NCBI RefSeq assembly: GCF_000160035.2
Contig: NZ_KI535369.1
Coordinates: 373,733-437,732 of the forward strand
Source of the DNA: Catonella morbi ATCC 51271
GTDB lineage: Bacteria; Bacillota; Clostridia; Lachnospirales; Lachnospiraceae
Direction of reading: 5' to 3'
DNA length: 64,000 nt
Shown piece after piece: positions 18,101-28,100 of the stretch; positions within the stretch are counted from its first letter, which is position 1; every line of letters begins with the position of its first letter. Both the position numbers and the translations under genes were made by a program. Under the pieces are notes generated by a model that was not told where the DNA came from, ran no database searches, and saw only the letters and a list, made by a program, of their open reading frames with translations.

Positions 18101-18442
18101 ATGATGAATTTAGTTGAAATTGGAAAAAGAATCAGATCCCTTAGATATGAATCCAAGCTTACTCAAACTAAGCTCTCAGAATACTTATCATTAGATCAAA
18201 GTATGATTGCAAAAATAGAAAAAGGAGAGAGAAATATAACTTCGGATGTAATTGAAAAATTATCTGCTTTGTTTTGTTGTACGGTAGATTATCTTTTATT
18301 TGGAGAAAATCAGGAACAGAAGTGTACAGTTTCATTTAGAACAAATAATTTGACATCTGATGATCTCAAGGCTTTAGCTATCATCAATAAAATAGTGTTG
18401 AATCAATTTGAAATGGATAAAATGTTGGAGGTACACAAATGA
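18101..18442 (+). CDS. XRE-family HTH regulator / antitoxin-like
   Basis: 113 residues with an N-terminal Cro/C1 HTH (LTQTKLSEYLSLDQSMIAKIEKGERNI) and a short C-terminal helical tail. The ATG at 18101 is chosen because TAGGAGG lies 8 bases upstream; the ATG at 18095 is too close. Its last codons overlap the start of the ImmA-like gene (ATGA), so they are co-translated. It probably represses the cassette, possibly with turnover by the next protein. Confidence 0.88.
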   Translation: MMNLVEIGKRIRSLRYESKLTQTKLSEYLSLDQSMIAKIEKGERNITSDVIEKLSALFCCTVDYLLFGENQEQKCTVSFRTNNLTSDDLKALAIINKIVLNQFEMDKMLEVHK

Positions 18443-19197
18443 TTGATAAAATGGACTTGAGTAACAAAGCCTCTAACCTTAGAAAAAGATTTGGAGAGGA
18501 TGGAGAAACACCTGTTGATATTTTTAAGTTAGTTCAAAAAATAGACAATTTTACCCTCATTTTTTATCCGCTTGGGACTAATATCAGTGGTGTAAGTTAT
18601 AAGGGAGAAACTTCCAATGTTATAGCCATAAACTCAGATATGTCTATTGGAAGACAAAGATTCTCTTTAGCACATGAGTTGTATCATTTGTATTTTGATG
18701 ACTCTGCCGTAAATGCAGTTAGCCCTATTATGATTGGAAGCAATGATGAGAACGAAAAAAAGGCAGACCAATTTGCCTCGTATTTTTTAATTCCTTCTTC
18801 ATCTCTATATGATATGATCGAAGATATAAGAGAAAACGGGAATAAAGAATGTCTTACACTTGAAGATGTAATAAGAATTGAACAGTATTATGGTGTAAGT
18901 CATAAAGCTATGTTATATAGATTATTAAATGAGGGTTATCTTAAAAGTGAACAAATCAAAGGTATGGAAGTTGGTATTATAGAGACTGCGGCAAAATTAG
19001 GATATGATATAAGCCTTTATCGTTCGTTACCTGAAAATAGAAAAGGTATTGTGCTTGGTCATTATATCGCATCTTCTGAAAAGCTATTGGAGGAAGAACT
19101 AATATCACAAGGCAAATATGAAAGTTTGTTATTAGATGCTTTCAGAGATGATATAGTATATGGAATTGCCGGAGAGGAGGATATAACTCTTGACTGA
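18439..19197 (+). CDS. ImmA/IrrE-family metallopeptidase
   Basis: 252 residues. Zinc-peptidase motif HELYH (H79, E80, H83) in RFSLAHELYHLYF, with a downstream acidic cluster (ENEKKADQFASYFLIP) supplying the third ligand. ImmA/IrrE (COG2856) enzymes cleave partner XRE repressors. The C-terminal ~80 residues extend beyond the peptidase core. Overlaps the HTH gene by 4 bases and the PIN gene by 8, forming a tight three-gene cassette. Confidence 0.9.
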   Translation: MIDKMDLSNKASNLRKRFGEDGETPVDIFKLVQKIDNFTLIFYPLGTNISGVSYKGETSNVIAINSDMSIGRQRFSLAHELYHLYFDDSAVNAVSPIMIGSNDENEKKADQFASYFLIPSSSLYDMIEDIRENGNKECLTLEDVIRIEQYYGVSHKAMLYRLLNEGYLKSEQIKGMEVGIIETAAKLGYDISLYRSLPENRKGIVLGHYIASSEKLLEEELISQGKYESLLLDAFRDDIVYGIAGEEDITLD

Positions 19198-19732
19198 TTC
19201 CTTATTTTTTGATACTGACTGCATCTGTGCATTTTTATGGATCAATGAAGAAAGCTTGTTAGAAAAAATGTATTCAGGTAAAATCGTTATTCCCAAAGAA
19301 GTGTATAATGAAATTGACAGACCAACGATCCCTCATTTAAAAGCTCGAATAGATCAACTTATAGCTAATGGTTCAGCTATTGTTATGAGTATGGATATTA
19401 ACTCGGAAGAATATTCTCTATACAGAGAACTGACAACTTTTTCCGGGAATAAATTGATTGGCAGTGGAGAAGCTGCGTCAATATCTCTTGCTAAAAAGCA
19501 TAACGGAGTTTTAGGAAGTAATAACCTTAGAGATGTTGGTTATTATGTAAACAAGTATTCATTAAAACATGTTACAACAGGTGACATACTGGTTGAAGCT
19601 TTCCAAAATGGACTTATTACAGAACAGGAGGGCAATACTATTTGGGCAAATATGTTAAAGAAGAAAAGGAAAATAGGAGCAAATTCATTTACAGAATTTC
19701 TCCAAGAAAGTAAAGTCATTATGATAAGATAA
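19190..19732 (+). CDS. PIN-domain-like protein, putative toxin with altered active site
   Basis: 180 residues. The PIN-like pattern has D8/D10 (FFDTDCICAF), E41 (VYNEID), and GSGEAASISLA with E94. The usual final acidic pair (DD) reads NN at 111-112 (LGSNNLRDV). It starts at TTG (19190), supported by GGAGAGGAGG 9 bases upstream and by the 8-base overlap with the ImmA-like gene. PIN domains are Mg-dependent RNases; the substitution may reduce activity or D115 may take over. Confidence 0.7.
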   Translation: MTDSLFFDTDCICAFLWINEESLLEKMYSGKIVIPKEVYNEIDRPTIPHLKARIDQLIANGSAIVMSMDINSEEYSLYRELTTFSGNKLIGSGEAASISLAKKHNGVLGSNNLRDVGYYVNKYSLKHVTTGDILVEAFQNGLITEQEGNTIWANMLKKKRKIGANSFTEFLQESKVIMIR

Positions 19733-19736
19733 TAAA

Positions 19737-20282
19737 TCATATTCTTTCCGCAAGCGCTATAGCCTGCTCACAGCCGTCAGTTTTTTCGATTTCTCCCGGA
19801 TTTTGTACTCCCGGTATTAAAACCTCGCCTATCATATGCCATTTTAACAGGGCAGCAGTACGCTCAATCGGAATTCGTACTCCATCCATAACAGAAATAT
19901 CGTCATCTGCACAGCAGAATATTAATCCACAGCCCTTACCGGCCACATTCTCATCATCCATACCGAAAGGAAATGTTTTGTCGATAACTGCCTTGATTTT
20001 AGCGGGAATAGAGTACCAATACACAGGCATTGTGTAAATGATGATATCTGCTTCTAAGATTGCGGGAGCAATAGAGTTGAAGTCATCATCAAATGAACAG
20101 GCCTTACCCCTCTTAAAACAGGTTTCGCAAGCCTGACAACCGCCAATATTCAGCTGAGTAGCATCAAATACGGTAACACAATGCCCTTTGTCTGCAGCGA
20201 CTTTAATAAAAGCTTTAGTCATAGTAAGACTGTTTCCGTTTTTTCTCGGACTGCCGGTAATAACCACAATTTTCTTATTCAT
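19737..20282 (-). CDS. Flavodoxin-fold NAD(P)H/FMN oxidoreductase
   Basis: 181 residues. FMN phosphate loop GSPRKNGNS at the N-terminus, then a Cys cluster CQACETCFKRGKAC typical of iron-sulfur flavoprotein-type members, and a flavin-binding MPVYWYSIPA. Probably an FMN reductase or quinone/disulfide reductase in the cytoplasm. Convergent with the PIN gene, 4 bases apart. The divergent HxlR relic at 20416 was probably its redox regulator. Confidence 0.85.
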   Translation of the reverse strand: MNKKIVVITGSPRKNGNSLTMTKAFIKVAADKGHCVTVFDATQLNIGGCQACETCFKRGKACSFDDDFNSIAPAILEADIIIYTMPVYWYSIPAKIKAVIDKTFPFGMDDENVAGKGCGLIFCCADDDISVMDGVRIPIERTAALLKWHMIGEVLIPGVQNPGEIEKTDGCEQAIALAERI

Positions 20283-20415
20283 AATAATCCCTTAAAATTG
20301 ACCTTTCCAAATACTTATACTATAATTATGCCTAGAATTAGATTTGTAACAAGTACGTACATTGAAGTGCAATACTTTCAGTCAGGTTCAATACTAACCT
20401 ATAGGAGAGTGTAAA

Positions 20416-20538
20416 ATGTATGAAAAATGTATTTCTGCCGAGTGTATAAATTCTACCGGCTTTGGTTATACATTATCATTGTCGCTTATTCCGATTTTAG
20501 ATGGAATGTGTGAATGGGGCGATAAAAATAGACTTTAA
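20416..20538 (+). pseudogene. HxlR-family regulator relic with internal deletion
   Basis: A 40-codon frame has an HxlR-like start (MYEKC) joined to a typical HxlR C-terminus (YTLSLSLIPILDGMCEWG). The ~60 residues of the winged helix between them are missing. It sits divergent from a flavoprotein gene, the usual HxlR arrangement, and has AGGAGAG before the ATG. Confidence 0.6.
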
Positions 20539-20586
20539 GTCATTTAGACATAACCGCTAAGAAAATATTATATAAGAGGGGTTCAA

Positions 20587-21381
20587 ATGAAAAACAGGAG
20601 AGCGATAACAATAAAGCTGGCTATGTTTCTTGTGCTTTGCGTGTGTCTTATTTCTATTTATTGTATAACCGTTCCTACTAAAAATATTCAATATAAACCG
20701 TATACCTTTCATTTATTCGGCATCATTTACACCTTTATTATACTTTGTTCCGTGGTAATCATTGACTTTGAAAAATTAGCAAAAAAAGATTATATTATCG
20801 CGTTATGTTTAGGCTTATTGTCTATCGGTGTAACAAGCCCTGTTAATTATATGGGGATTATTTCAGGCATATGTGCATTCTTTGCATATTTGGGAAGTGT
20901 AACATTAAACTGTAATTATGAAAGTATAATGCTTTTGCTTCGTTTCGGTGAAGTTAAAGATATTATGAAAAGTATTGCTATTATTATATTCATAGGCTGT
21001 ATTTTTATATTTATGGAATGGCTTGGACAGAATCCGCTTAGATTTAGTTTTGATATTTTATCAATTTTTAGAGCTCTTGGAGCCGGTGTATCAGAGGAAG
21101 TTATTTTCCGCTTATTTATATTCTCTGTTATAGTGTATATGTGCAAGGGGAAAGAGCCGCCAAAACTTTTGGCTTTTTTGATCATGGTTATACCTTTTGC
21201 CCTGCTTCATGTTATTGATGAGGTAGTTGTTTATGGATTTTTCCACTCTTTACCCGCTTTAATACAGGTCTGTTTGGTAGCTGCGCCTATCACTATCTTG
21301 GCCTGGAAACGGGATTTATTTACTGCCATGGGGGTTCATTTTATTTATGATGTGATATCTATGTCCTTATTGAAAAAGTGA
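20587..21381 (+). CDS. CPBP-family intramembrane metalloprotease
   Basis: 264 residues, about seven membrane segments. CPBP (Abi/Rce1-type) motifs are present: SEEVIFR (EExxxR), FALLH (FxxxH) and a third-motif candidate in HFIYD. Family members process prenylated proteins, confer bacteriocin self-immunity, or act in stress. GAGGGG before the ATG. No bacteriocin precursor was seen nearby. Confidence 0.85.
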   Translation: MKNRRAITIKLAMFLVLCVCLISIYCITVPTKNIQYKPYTFHLFGIIYTFIILCSVVIIDFEKLAKKDYIIALCLGLLSIGVTSPVNYMGIISGICAFFAYLGSVTLNCNYESIMLLLRFGEVKDIMKSIAIIIFIGCIFIFMEWLGQNPLRFSFDILSIFRALGAGVSEEVIFRLFIFSVIVYMCKGKEPPKLLAFLIMVIPFALLHVIDEVVVYGFFHSLPALIQVCLVAAPITILAWKRDLFTAMGVHFIYDVISMSLLKK

Positions 21382-21441
21382 TATAATAAAAAAATTAGCA
21401 ACTTCGAATTTGTCAAAGTAAAACAATTTAATAAAACTGCT

Positions 21442-21480
21442 AAAAGGAAGTAAAAGCAAATAGCCGATACTTCCTTTTTT
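21442..21480 (+). terminator. Terminator after the CPBP gene
   Basis: Stem AAAAGGAAGT/ACTTCCTTTT with a 17-base loop, ending in a T-run. Confidence 0.75.
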
Positions 21481-21532
21481 GATGACTAAAGTTAAAGAGA
21501 AAGTAATGAAAATAAGGATATTTAAAACTGAT

Positions 21533-21545
21533 TGACAAATTGTCA
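21533..21545. promoter_or_regulatory. TetR operator candidate 1
   Basis: Palindrome TGACAAATTGTCA 34 bases before the TetR start. It nearly matches TGACAAAGTGTCA at 22277, before the ABC ATPase gene. The shared site implies the TetR protein controls itself and the exporter. Confidence 0.7.
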
Positions 21546-21579
21546 GCTCAGATGTAGTATAGATACCGGGAGGTGTAAA

Positions 21580-22206
21580 ATGCGAGATGTTAAAGAACCT
21601 GAAATGCGCCGTGCTGAGATTATCAATGCTGCAATGCTGTTATTTATGGAGAAAGGATACTTAAATACAACAACACAGGATATAGTTGATAAAGTAAATA
21701 TATCAAGGGGACTGTTGTATTATCATTTCAAAAATAAAGAGGATATTTTATATTGTCTTGTGGAACAATATTCAGATAAGTTACTGAGGCGTATTCATTT
21801 GATTGCTTATGATGAAGAAAAAAATGCAATAGAAAAAATCAGAGCTTTTATTGACGAAACCATTATTTCTTCTGAAAGTGTTACAGATGAGGAAAGTGAA
21901 TTACAAAAAACAGTTGATCTTGAAGAAAATAGATATATGATAGATAAGTTATCCCATAAGCTTATTGAAAAACTGACAATATATTTTGAGAGGATAATAA
22001 ATCAGGGGATATCAGAAAAAGTTTTTTCTGTAAAATATCCGGTAGAAATAGCGGAATTTCTTATGACAGCTTATGTTTTTGTTTCAAATAACATAAAGAT
22101 AAGATATTCAGAAAAAGAACCTGCTAATGATTATTTAAACGCATTTAAGATAATGCTTGAGCAAAGCTTAAATACAAAAAAACTCTTCAGCAATCAAAAA
22201 GAGTAG
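21580..22206 (+). CDS. TetR-family transcriptional regulator
   Basis: 208 residues. TetR HTH at ~9-55 (RRAEIINAAMLLFMEKGY, TTQDIVDKVNISRGLLYYHF) and a divergent ligand domain. The ATG at 21580 has GGGAGGTG upstream; the frame from 21532 has none and would overlap the operator. It likely represses itself and the ABC genes at 22305-24808 through the TGACAA..TTGTCA-like sites. Confidence 0.9.
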   Translation: MRDVKEPEMRRAEIINAAMLLFMEKGYLNTTTQDIVDKVNISRGLLYYHFKNKEDILYCLVEQYSDKLLRRIHLIAYDEEKNAIEKIRAFIDETIISSESVTDEESELQKTVDLEENRYMIDKLSHKLIEKLTIYFERIINQGISEKVFSVKYPVEIAEFLMTAYVFVSNNIKIRYSEKEPANDYLNAFKIMLEQSLNTKKLFSNQKE

Positions 22207-22231
22207 AATGTTTGTAATAAAAAATAATGCG

Positions 22232-22257
22232 CCGATAGCTGCTACCTAGGCTATCGG
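22232..22257 (+). terminator. Hairpin between TetR and ABC genes
   Basis: Perfect 8-bp stem CCGATAGC/GCTATCGG with a 10-base loop. It is followed by AT-rich sequence but no clean T-run, so it is a weak terminator or attenuator. Confidence 0.5.
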
Positions 22258-22276
22258 TATTATTTCAAAGAATAAC

Positions 22277-22289
22277 TGACAAAGTGTCA
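22277..22289. promoter_or_regulatory. TetR operator candidate 2
   Basis: TGACAAAGTGTCA, one base from a perfect palindrome and 12/13 identical to the site at 21533, ending just before the GGAGG of the ABC ATPase gene. Confidence 0.7.
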
Positions 22290-22304
22290 ATGGAGGTAAA
22301 ACGT

Positions 22305-23021
22305 ATGTTGGAGATAAAGAATTTTAGCAAATTTTACGGAGACAAAAAGGTTGTTGATGAACTGTCCATTTCAGTGCAGTCCGGAGACGTTTACGGTTTT
22401 ATTGGAGCGAACGGCGCGGGGAAGACTACAACGATAAAAGCGGTAGTCGGTATCCATGATTTTGAGAACGGAAGTATAACTGTTGATGGGCATTCCATTA
22501 AGGCAGAGCCTGTTATTTGTAAAAAAATGATGGCCTATATTCCGGATAATCCGGACTTATATGAATATATGACAGGATTTCAGTACATCAATTTTATTGC
22601 GGATTTATTTGAAGTTTCCACTGAAATACGCAAAGAAAGAATTAGGAAATACAGCGATTTATTTGAAATGACTGAGCATCTTTCAAGGATGATATCTTCG
22701 TACTCACATGGCATGAAGCAGAGAACAGCTATTATTTCAGCACTGGTACATGCACCGAAGCTAATGGTTTTAGATGAGCCTTTTGTCGGGCTTGATCCGA
22801 AAGCAGCTTTTTTATTAAAGAAAATAATGCATGAATGTGTATCAGATGGGGGCGCTATTTTCTTTTCAACACATGTATTGGATGTTGCAGAAAAATTATG
22901 TAATAAGATTGCCATTATAAAAAATGGGAAGTTAATCGCAAGCGGAAATACAGAAGAAGTAAAAGGTGATAAATCTTTGGAAACTTTTTTCATGGAGGTA
23001 CAGGATAATGAGCAAAATTAG
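22305..23021 (+). CDS. ABC-2 type transporter ATPase
   Basis: 238 residues. Walker A GANGAGKTT, a variant signature YSHGMKQR in place of LSGGQ, Walker B LMVLDEPFVGLD and H-loop STH. Start at 22305 chosen for TGGAGG 8 bases upstream. It pairs with the overlapping permease as a TetR-regulated exporter. The substrate, possibly a drug, peptide or lipid, is unknown. Confidence 0.92.
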   Translation: MLEIKNFSKFYGDKKVVDELSISVQSGDVYGFIGANGAGKTTTIKAVVGIHDFENGSITVDGHSIKAEPVICKKMMAYIPDNPDLYEYMTGFQYINFIADLFEVSTEIRKERIRKYSDLFEMTEHLSRMISSYSHGMKQRTAIISALVHAPKLMVLDEPFVGLDPKAAFLLKKIMHECVSDGGAIFFSTHVLDVAEKLCNKIAIIKNGKLIASGNTEEVKGDKSLETFFMEVQDNEQN

Positions 23022-24567
23022 GATATTAATTAGAGCACAATTGATAAATTTCTTCCCAATCAACGAAATTAGAGAACCGGGAAATAAAAAACAAAGTTCT
23101 ATTGCTATTACAAGCTTTGGAATAATAACTCTTGCTATATTCTTTTGTGCCTATAATATTATGACAGCAAAAACTTTGGTGCAAGTGGGACTGCAGGAGT
23201 TGATACCGGCATATATGGTAGCGGTATCCGGCTTTGCAATCTTATTTTTGACAATATTTTATTCTAACGGAATTTTGTTTGGAAGTCATGACATGGAAAC
23301 TCTTTTATCTCTTCCTTTAAAAAGCTCAGATATTATAAGTAGCAAGTTTATGTTTATGTATTTATTGAATTTTCTAATAGGATTGATGTTTATGCTTCCG
23401 GGAGGAATTGTTTGGGTATTAAATGGAAGTTTAAACGCATTACAGATTATGCTGTTTTTTCTTTCAATAATTTTTGTTCCGTTGATACCAATGTGCATAG
23501 CAGCCTGTATGGGTATCGTTATTGTCGTCGCTTCATCTTTTTTTAAAAGAAAAAATGTTATTGCTTTAATCTTTTCTTTTGTGATGCTTGGGATAATCGG
23601 ATATGTTGCAGTGTCAGCTATGAAATCAGGTAATGAAAACAGTGCCGGCATTATCCTTGCTAAGCAAATTACAGGGCTGTACCCGCTATCTAAGCTATTT
23701 ATGCAAAACAATAATGTTCCGGCTTATATTGGTGTGGGATTATTTATTATCCTCTCAACAGTGGTTTTTTATATATTTGTAAAAATTGTTTCATTAAAGT
23801 ATGGATTGCTTAATTCTCTTGCTAAAACAACATCAAGATATTCTGACAACAAAAGTTCTTATAGTAGAAAATCGGTATTTTTTGCCTTATATAAAAAGGA
23901 AATGGGGCGTTTTTTAAGCTCATATATGGCAGTATTGAACGCAGGACTTGGCGTGATACTTTTATGTGTTTTCAGTGTGTTTTTACTTTTTAATTCTTTA
24001 CAAAAAATAGAGGAATATTCGGGAATTGAAAATATTAACGAATATCTTTCAAATTTAGCTCCGATTTTTATTGCATCAATGCTCTCGCTTAGTTGTCCGG
24101 CAGCTTCGGCAATATCTTTAGAAGGAAAAAATATTTGGATTTTGCAAAGTTCTCCTGTTGAGGTAAAAACGATTTTAAATTCAAAGATAGCTGTAAACCT
24201 TACACTTCATTTGATTGGATACCTGATTTCCATACTTGTATTTGTTCTAAAACTTGATATGAACCCTGTTCAAGTTATTAACTTGATAATTGTTCCTGTA
24301 TGTTATTCACTTTTTATAACAGTGATAGGAGTTTCATTAAATAAAAAATATCCTAACTATGAATGGGAAAGTGAGATGATGGTAGTAAAGCAGAGTATGC
24401 CTGTTATTGTATCCGGGCTTATCGGAATAATTGTACTTATTACTCCGATTCTTCTTAATTGGTTTTTTAATATTCACATAACACCTGTTTTGCAGATAGT
24501 ATCAGTTATTTTGCTTGTTATTTCAAGCGGAGTTTATATAAAAACCGGTAAGTCAAATTTTATTTAA
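23008..24567 (+). CDS. ABC-2 type transporter permease
   Basis: 519-residue membrane protein with roughly twelve hydrophobic segments. The start at 23008 follows TGGAGG and overlaps the ATPase gene by 14 bases, indicating coupled translation; a longer frame from 22966 lacks a site. Resembles large clostridial ABC permeases next to TetR regulators. No catalytic domain is seen. Confidence 0.88.
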   Translation: MSKIRILIRAQLINFFPINEIREPGNKKQSSIAITSFGIITLAIFFCAYNIMTAKTLVQVGLQELIPAYMVAVSGFAILFLTIFYSNGILFGSHDMETLLSLPLKSSDIISSKFMFMYLLNFLIGLMFMLPGGIVWVLNGSLNALQIMLFFLSIIFVPLIPMCIAACMGIVIVVASSFFKRKNVIALIFSFVMLGIIGYVAVSAMKSGNENSAGIILAKQITGLYPLSKLFMQNNNVPAYIGVGLFIILSTVVFYIFVKIVSLKYGLLNSLAKTTSRYSDNKSSYSRKSVFFALYKKEMGRFLSSYMAVLNAGLGVILLCVFSVFLLFNSLQKIEEYSGIENINEYLSNLAPIFIASMLSLSCPAASAISLEGKNIWILQSSPVEVKTILNSKIAVNLTLHLIGYLISILVFVLKLDMNPVQVINLIIVPVCYSLFITVIGVSLNKKYPNYEWESEMMVVKQSMPVIVSGLIGIIVLITPILLNWFFNIHITPVLQIVSVILLVISSGVYIKTGKSNFI

Positions 24568-24586
24568 TTTCGGGAGGAAAAATTGT

Positions 24587-24808
24587 ATGAAAGATGGACT
24601 GTTAAAAGATGTTTTGGTGCTGCTGGTCATGATGGTTGTAATATTTGCTGCTTGCTTATTTCTTCCGGAGGAAATTCCTGTCCATTTCAATATAAAAGGA
24701 GCCCCGGATATGTTTGCTAATAAAAATTATCTTCTGTTTGCTACAGTCATTCCGTACTCTATATATTGGAAATTCGTGCGAGGAAGGAAAAATAAAAAGA
24801 TGAAATGA
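24587..24808 (+). CDS. Small DUF1648-domain membrane protein
   Basis: 73 residues: a membrane helix, then the DUF1648 core PEEIPVHFNIKGAPDMFANK, a second short hydrophobic segment and a Lys-rich tail. DUF1648 occurs in SdpI-type immunity proteins, but the further SdpI helices are absent, so this is a minimal or shortened member. Last gene of the TetR-controlled operon; GGGAGG precedes the ATG. Confidence 0.75.
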   Translation: MKDGLLKDVLVLLVMMVVIFAACLFLPEEIPVHFNIKGAPDMFANKNYLLFATVIPYSIYWKFVRGRKNKKMK

Positions 24809-24908
24809 ATACTTAATAAACATATATCTGTCATCTGTTGGTAATCTCTTCCAAAACCGGTTACATTTTAAAGAAAACAGAGAAATATTAAGAAAATATG
24901 AATATTTA

Positions 24909-24937
24909 TAGACAATTATAAAATTATTATGTATAAT
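24909..24937 (+). promoter_or_regulatory. Promoter candidate for the subtilase gene
   Basis: TAGACA (24909) and TATAAT (24932) with 17-base spacing. It would give a leader of about 205 bases carrying repeat copy B. Confidence 0.45.
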
Positions 24938-25043
24938 ATGTTATCAGGTTAACATCATTTAATCTGGCTTGCATAGAGTTGTCTGAATATTATATAACAA
25001 ATTGATATAGCTATTATTATGAATAATTATACTATATTAAACT

Positions 25044-25100
25044 CCAATTATTCACGCCTTAGGTCACAGACCTTTTAATGTTTCGTGAATAGTTTGGGTT
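25044..25100. repeat. Palindromic dispersed repeat, copy B
   Basis: The short form: CCAATTATTCACG on the left pairs imperfectly with CGTGAATAGTTTGG on the right, enclosing AGGT-CACAG-ACCT, itself a small hairpin. 50 bases before the subtilase start. Confidence 0.6.
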
Positions 25101-25149
25101 ATGTTATGAGGATGATTCTAAATCACATTATTAGGGAGGAGAAAAGGTA

Positions 25150-28100
25150 ATGGTTTCAAAAAAAGTTTTATGTCTTACCCTGGCTTTGGCTACAAGCTTA
25201 TCGTCTTTTCAGGCGGGTGTTGCCTTAGCAAATGAAAATGGCGGAAAGACTGCCACATCGAACCGGAATGCTGTAAGTTCGCCGGTTGCCGGCTGGGAAG
25301 TACAGCTTAAGGGCGAAGAGGAAGGAAAAGGCTCCTTTATCGTTATGTTAAAGGATAACGGTAACCCTGCCGCAGCAGTTACAGCTTTTACAGACAAGGT
25401 AAAGAGCCTTGGAGTTGAAGGGAAGTCGAAGAGGTTTTCAATACCGAATTCGCGGGAGCCGTGCTTAAGATAACAAAAGCTGATGCACTTAAACTTGCCG
25501 CTCTGCCTGAGATTGAAAGTATAAGCAAGGAAAAAATCTACAAAAAAGTTATAATGCCTAAGGAAGATGCAGGAAGAGCAGGCATCAGGAACTATATCGC
25601 AAGCAATATCCAAATGGTAAAAGATAAGGTTCCTGCAGAATATGACGGTAGAGGAATGGCTGTAGCCATTATCGACTCTGGAGCTGATGTAAAAAGTCCG
25701 GATTTCCGTTTGGATGAAGGGGTAACCGGGAAGATAAGTGAAGATAAGGCAAAAGGATTTATAGCGGGCAGTAATAAAGGAGAATATGTAAACCAGAAGA
25801 TTCCTTTTATTTATGATTATGCTGATAGGAACAATGATGTAAAAGAACCTGATAAAGAGTCACATGGTATGCACGTAGCGGGTATTACCGCGGCTAACCC
25901 TGTTGATCCTACAGAAAATGAAGTAGAAGGTGTGGCCCCTAATGCCCAGCTTGTTATAATGAAAGTTTTTGGTGACAATTCAAAGGGAGCGCGTTCAAGA
26001 GATTATATAAACGCTCTGAAGGATTGTATTTCTTTGGGTGTAAATGCAGCCAACATGAGTCTCGGATCAGGTGCGGGTTCCATAAAATTCCAGGATCCGG
26101 CTGTTTCCGATGTAATAAATAAAGCAAAGGCTGCAGGTATAACCGTAGCAATAGCTGAAGGAAATGACGGATACTTTGGAAAAGGAACATCAAAACCGGA
26201 TGTAAACTATCCTGATTACGGTCTTGCTGCTTCTCCGGGTATAGTACCTGAGGCTCTTACGGTTGCATCTATAGAGAATACTATAATAAGAAGAAATTAT
26301 CTGGAAATAGAAAATTCCGGTAAGCAAATTATACATTCAACCCTTATGAATATAGATGCTTATCCTAATAAAGATGAGCTGTACAATAATTACATGGAAA
26401 TTGTGTACAGAGGACTTGGAAAAAAAGATGATTTTGCAAATGACGGTGAAGATAGTTTAGCCGGGAAAATTGTGCTTATTGGAAGAGGAGAAATCACTTT
26501 TGAAGAAAAGGTTAAGAATGCGAAGGCCCATGGGGCCAAGTTTGTAATCATTTTTAACAGCAAGGCAGGCGGATCAAACCTTATAGGCATGTTGACAAAT
26601 AATAAAGATGTGGTTACAACTATGATTTCTTATGATGACGGACTTTATTTAAAAGATAATTTATCATCAAAGCTTCGTCTTGCAAAGAAAACAGTGAACA
26701 CAAAGAATGCCAATGCAGGAAGAATGTCTGATTTCAGTAGCTGGGGACTTACATCTGACGGAGGATTCAAACCTGATATAACCGCTCCGGGAGGAAATAT
26801 TTATTCTACGGTAAATGACGGCTCATATGTCAATATGTCCGGTACAAGTATGGCTTCTCCTCATGTTGCGGGAGCGGTTGCCGTTATTATGCAGAGAATA
26901 AACAAGGATTTCCCTAATCTTACAGATGATGCAAAGCAGGTACTTACAAAGAATCTGCTTATGAGCTCTGCTATACCTAATAAGAACGAAAAAAGCGGAG
27001 AATTTACTTCTCCTAGACAGCAGGGAGCCGGAGTATTAAATCTCTACAATGCTATTTATGCACCTGCGGTTGCGTACGGAGCAGACCATGTATCGAGTGT
27101 AAATCTCGGAAGTATAGAAAAAGGCGGAAAAGCTGATATCAATGTTACATTGGAAAATATAACAGGCAGCAGTATTACCTATAATGCAAAGCTCTATCTT
27201 ACTACAGACGGAGTAGAGGCCGGAAAGAACGGAAAGTATTTTTCGCTTGAGCCTGTAACTTTGGGTGCAATCGATATCGGAAGTTTTACCGTAGAAGCGG
27301 GAAAGAGCACAAAGGTTCAGGCAACGGTAGATGTTTCACAGTATACCTTCCCTGAGGCTCCAAACGGAAATTATTTGGATGGTTTTATAGTATTTTCTTC
27401 TGATACAGATGTGGAAATAAGCATACCTGTTTCAGGTTTCGTAGGTGACTGGGCTAATCTCGCTGTACTTGAGGATGACATATATACCTTGGAAAAGGCA
27501 GGAAAAAGACCTGTACACTATAGTCCGTACGGTACATTTACCCACTTAGGCAGTGCTGTAGGCAAGTACGCGGTTGTTTTAGGTGAAGTGGAAATAGATG
27601 CGCAGAATTCAACTTACACCGATGAACATTTGGCAATTTCACCTAACGGAGATGGAGTAAATGATTATGTCAGATTCTTCGGAACCTTCCTCAGAGGCTT
27701 CAGGGATATGACAATGAAGATAAAAGATACAAAAACCAATGATGTAATTTACACAAGTAAAGAAGATACAGAAGGTGTAAAAAATTATCATGGAGATGCT
27801 ATTGTTAAAGATGAAGACATTTTGGAAAAAGTATCAACAGGTTCTGACTGGGTATGGAAAGGTAAAAATGGTGATGCCGATGCTCCTGACGGAAAGTATG
27901 TGCTTGAAGTAAGTGTTCGTCCTCTTATAGACGGAGCAGACTTGCAGACAAAGTCCTATAATTTTATAGTAGACAGGGTTAAGCCTGAGGTAGAGCTTTC
28001 TTCTTATGATAAGAATAAGGGAGAATTTAAACTCAGCAAGATTAAAGAAGAGCTTGCAGGAGTGAAAGAGGTACTGGCATACGTTGAAGAAAATGGTAAA

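Noticed and set aside
25150-25473. Programmed ribosomal frameshift in the subtilase
   Set aside because: No clear slippery heptamer with a downstream stem; a single-base loss explains it more simply.
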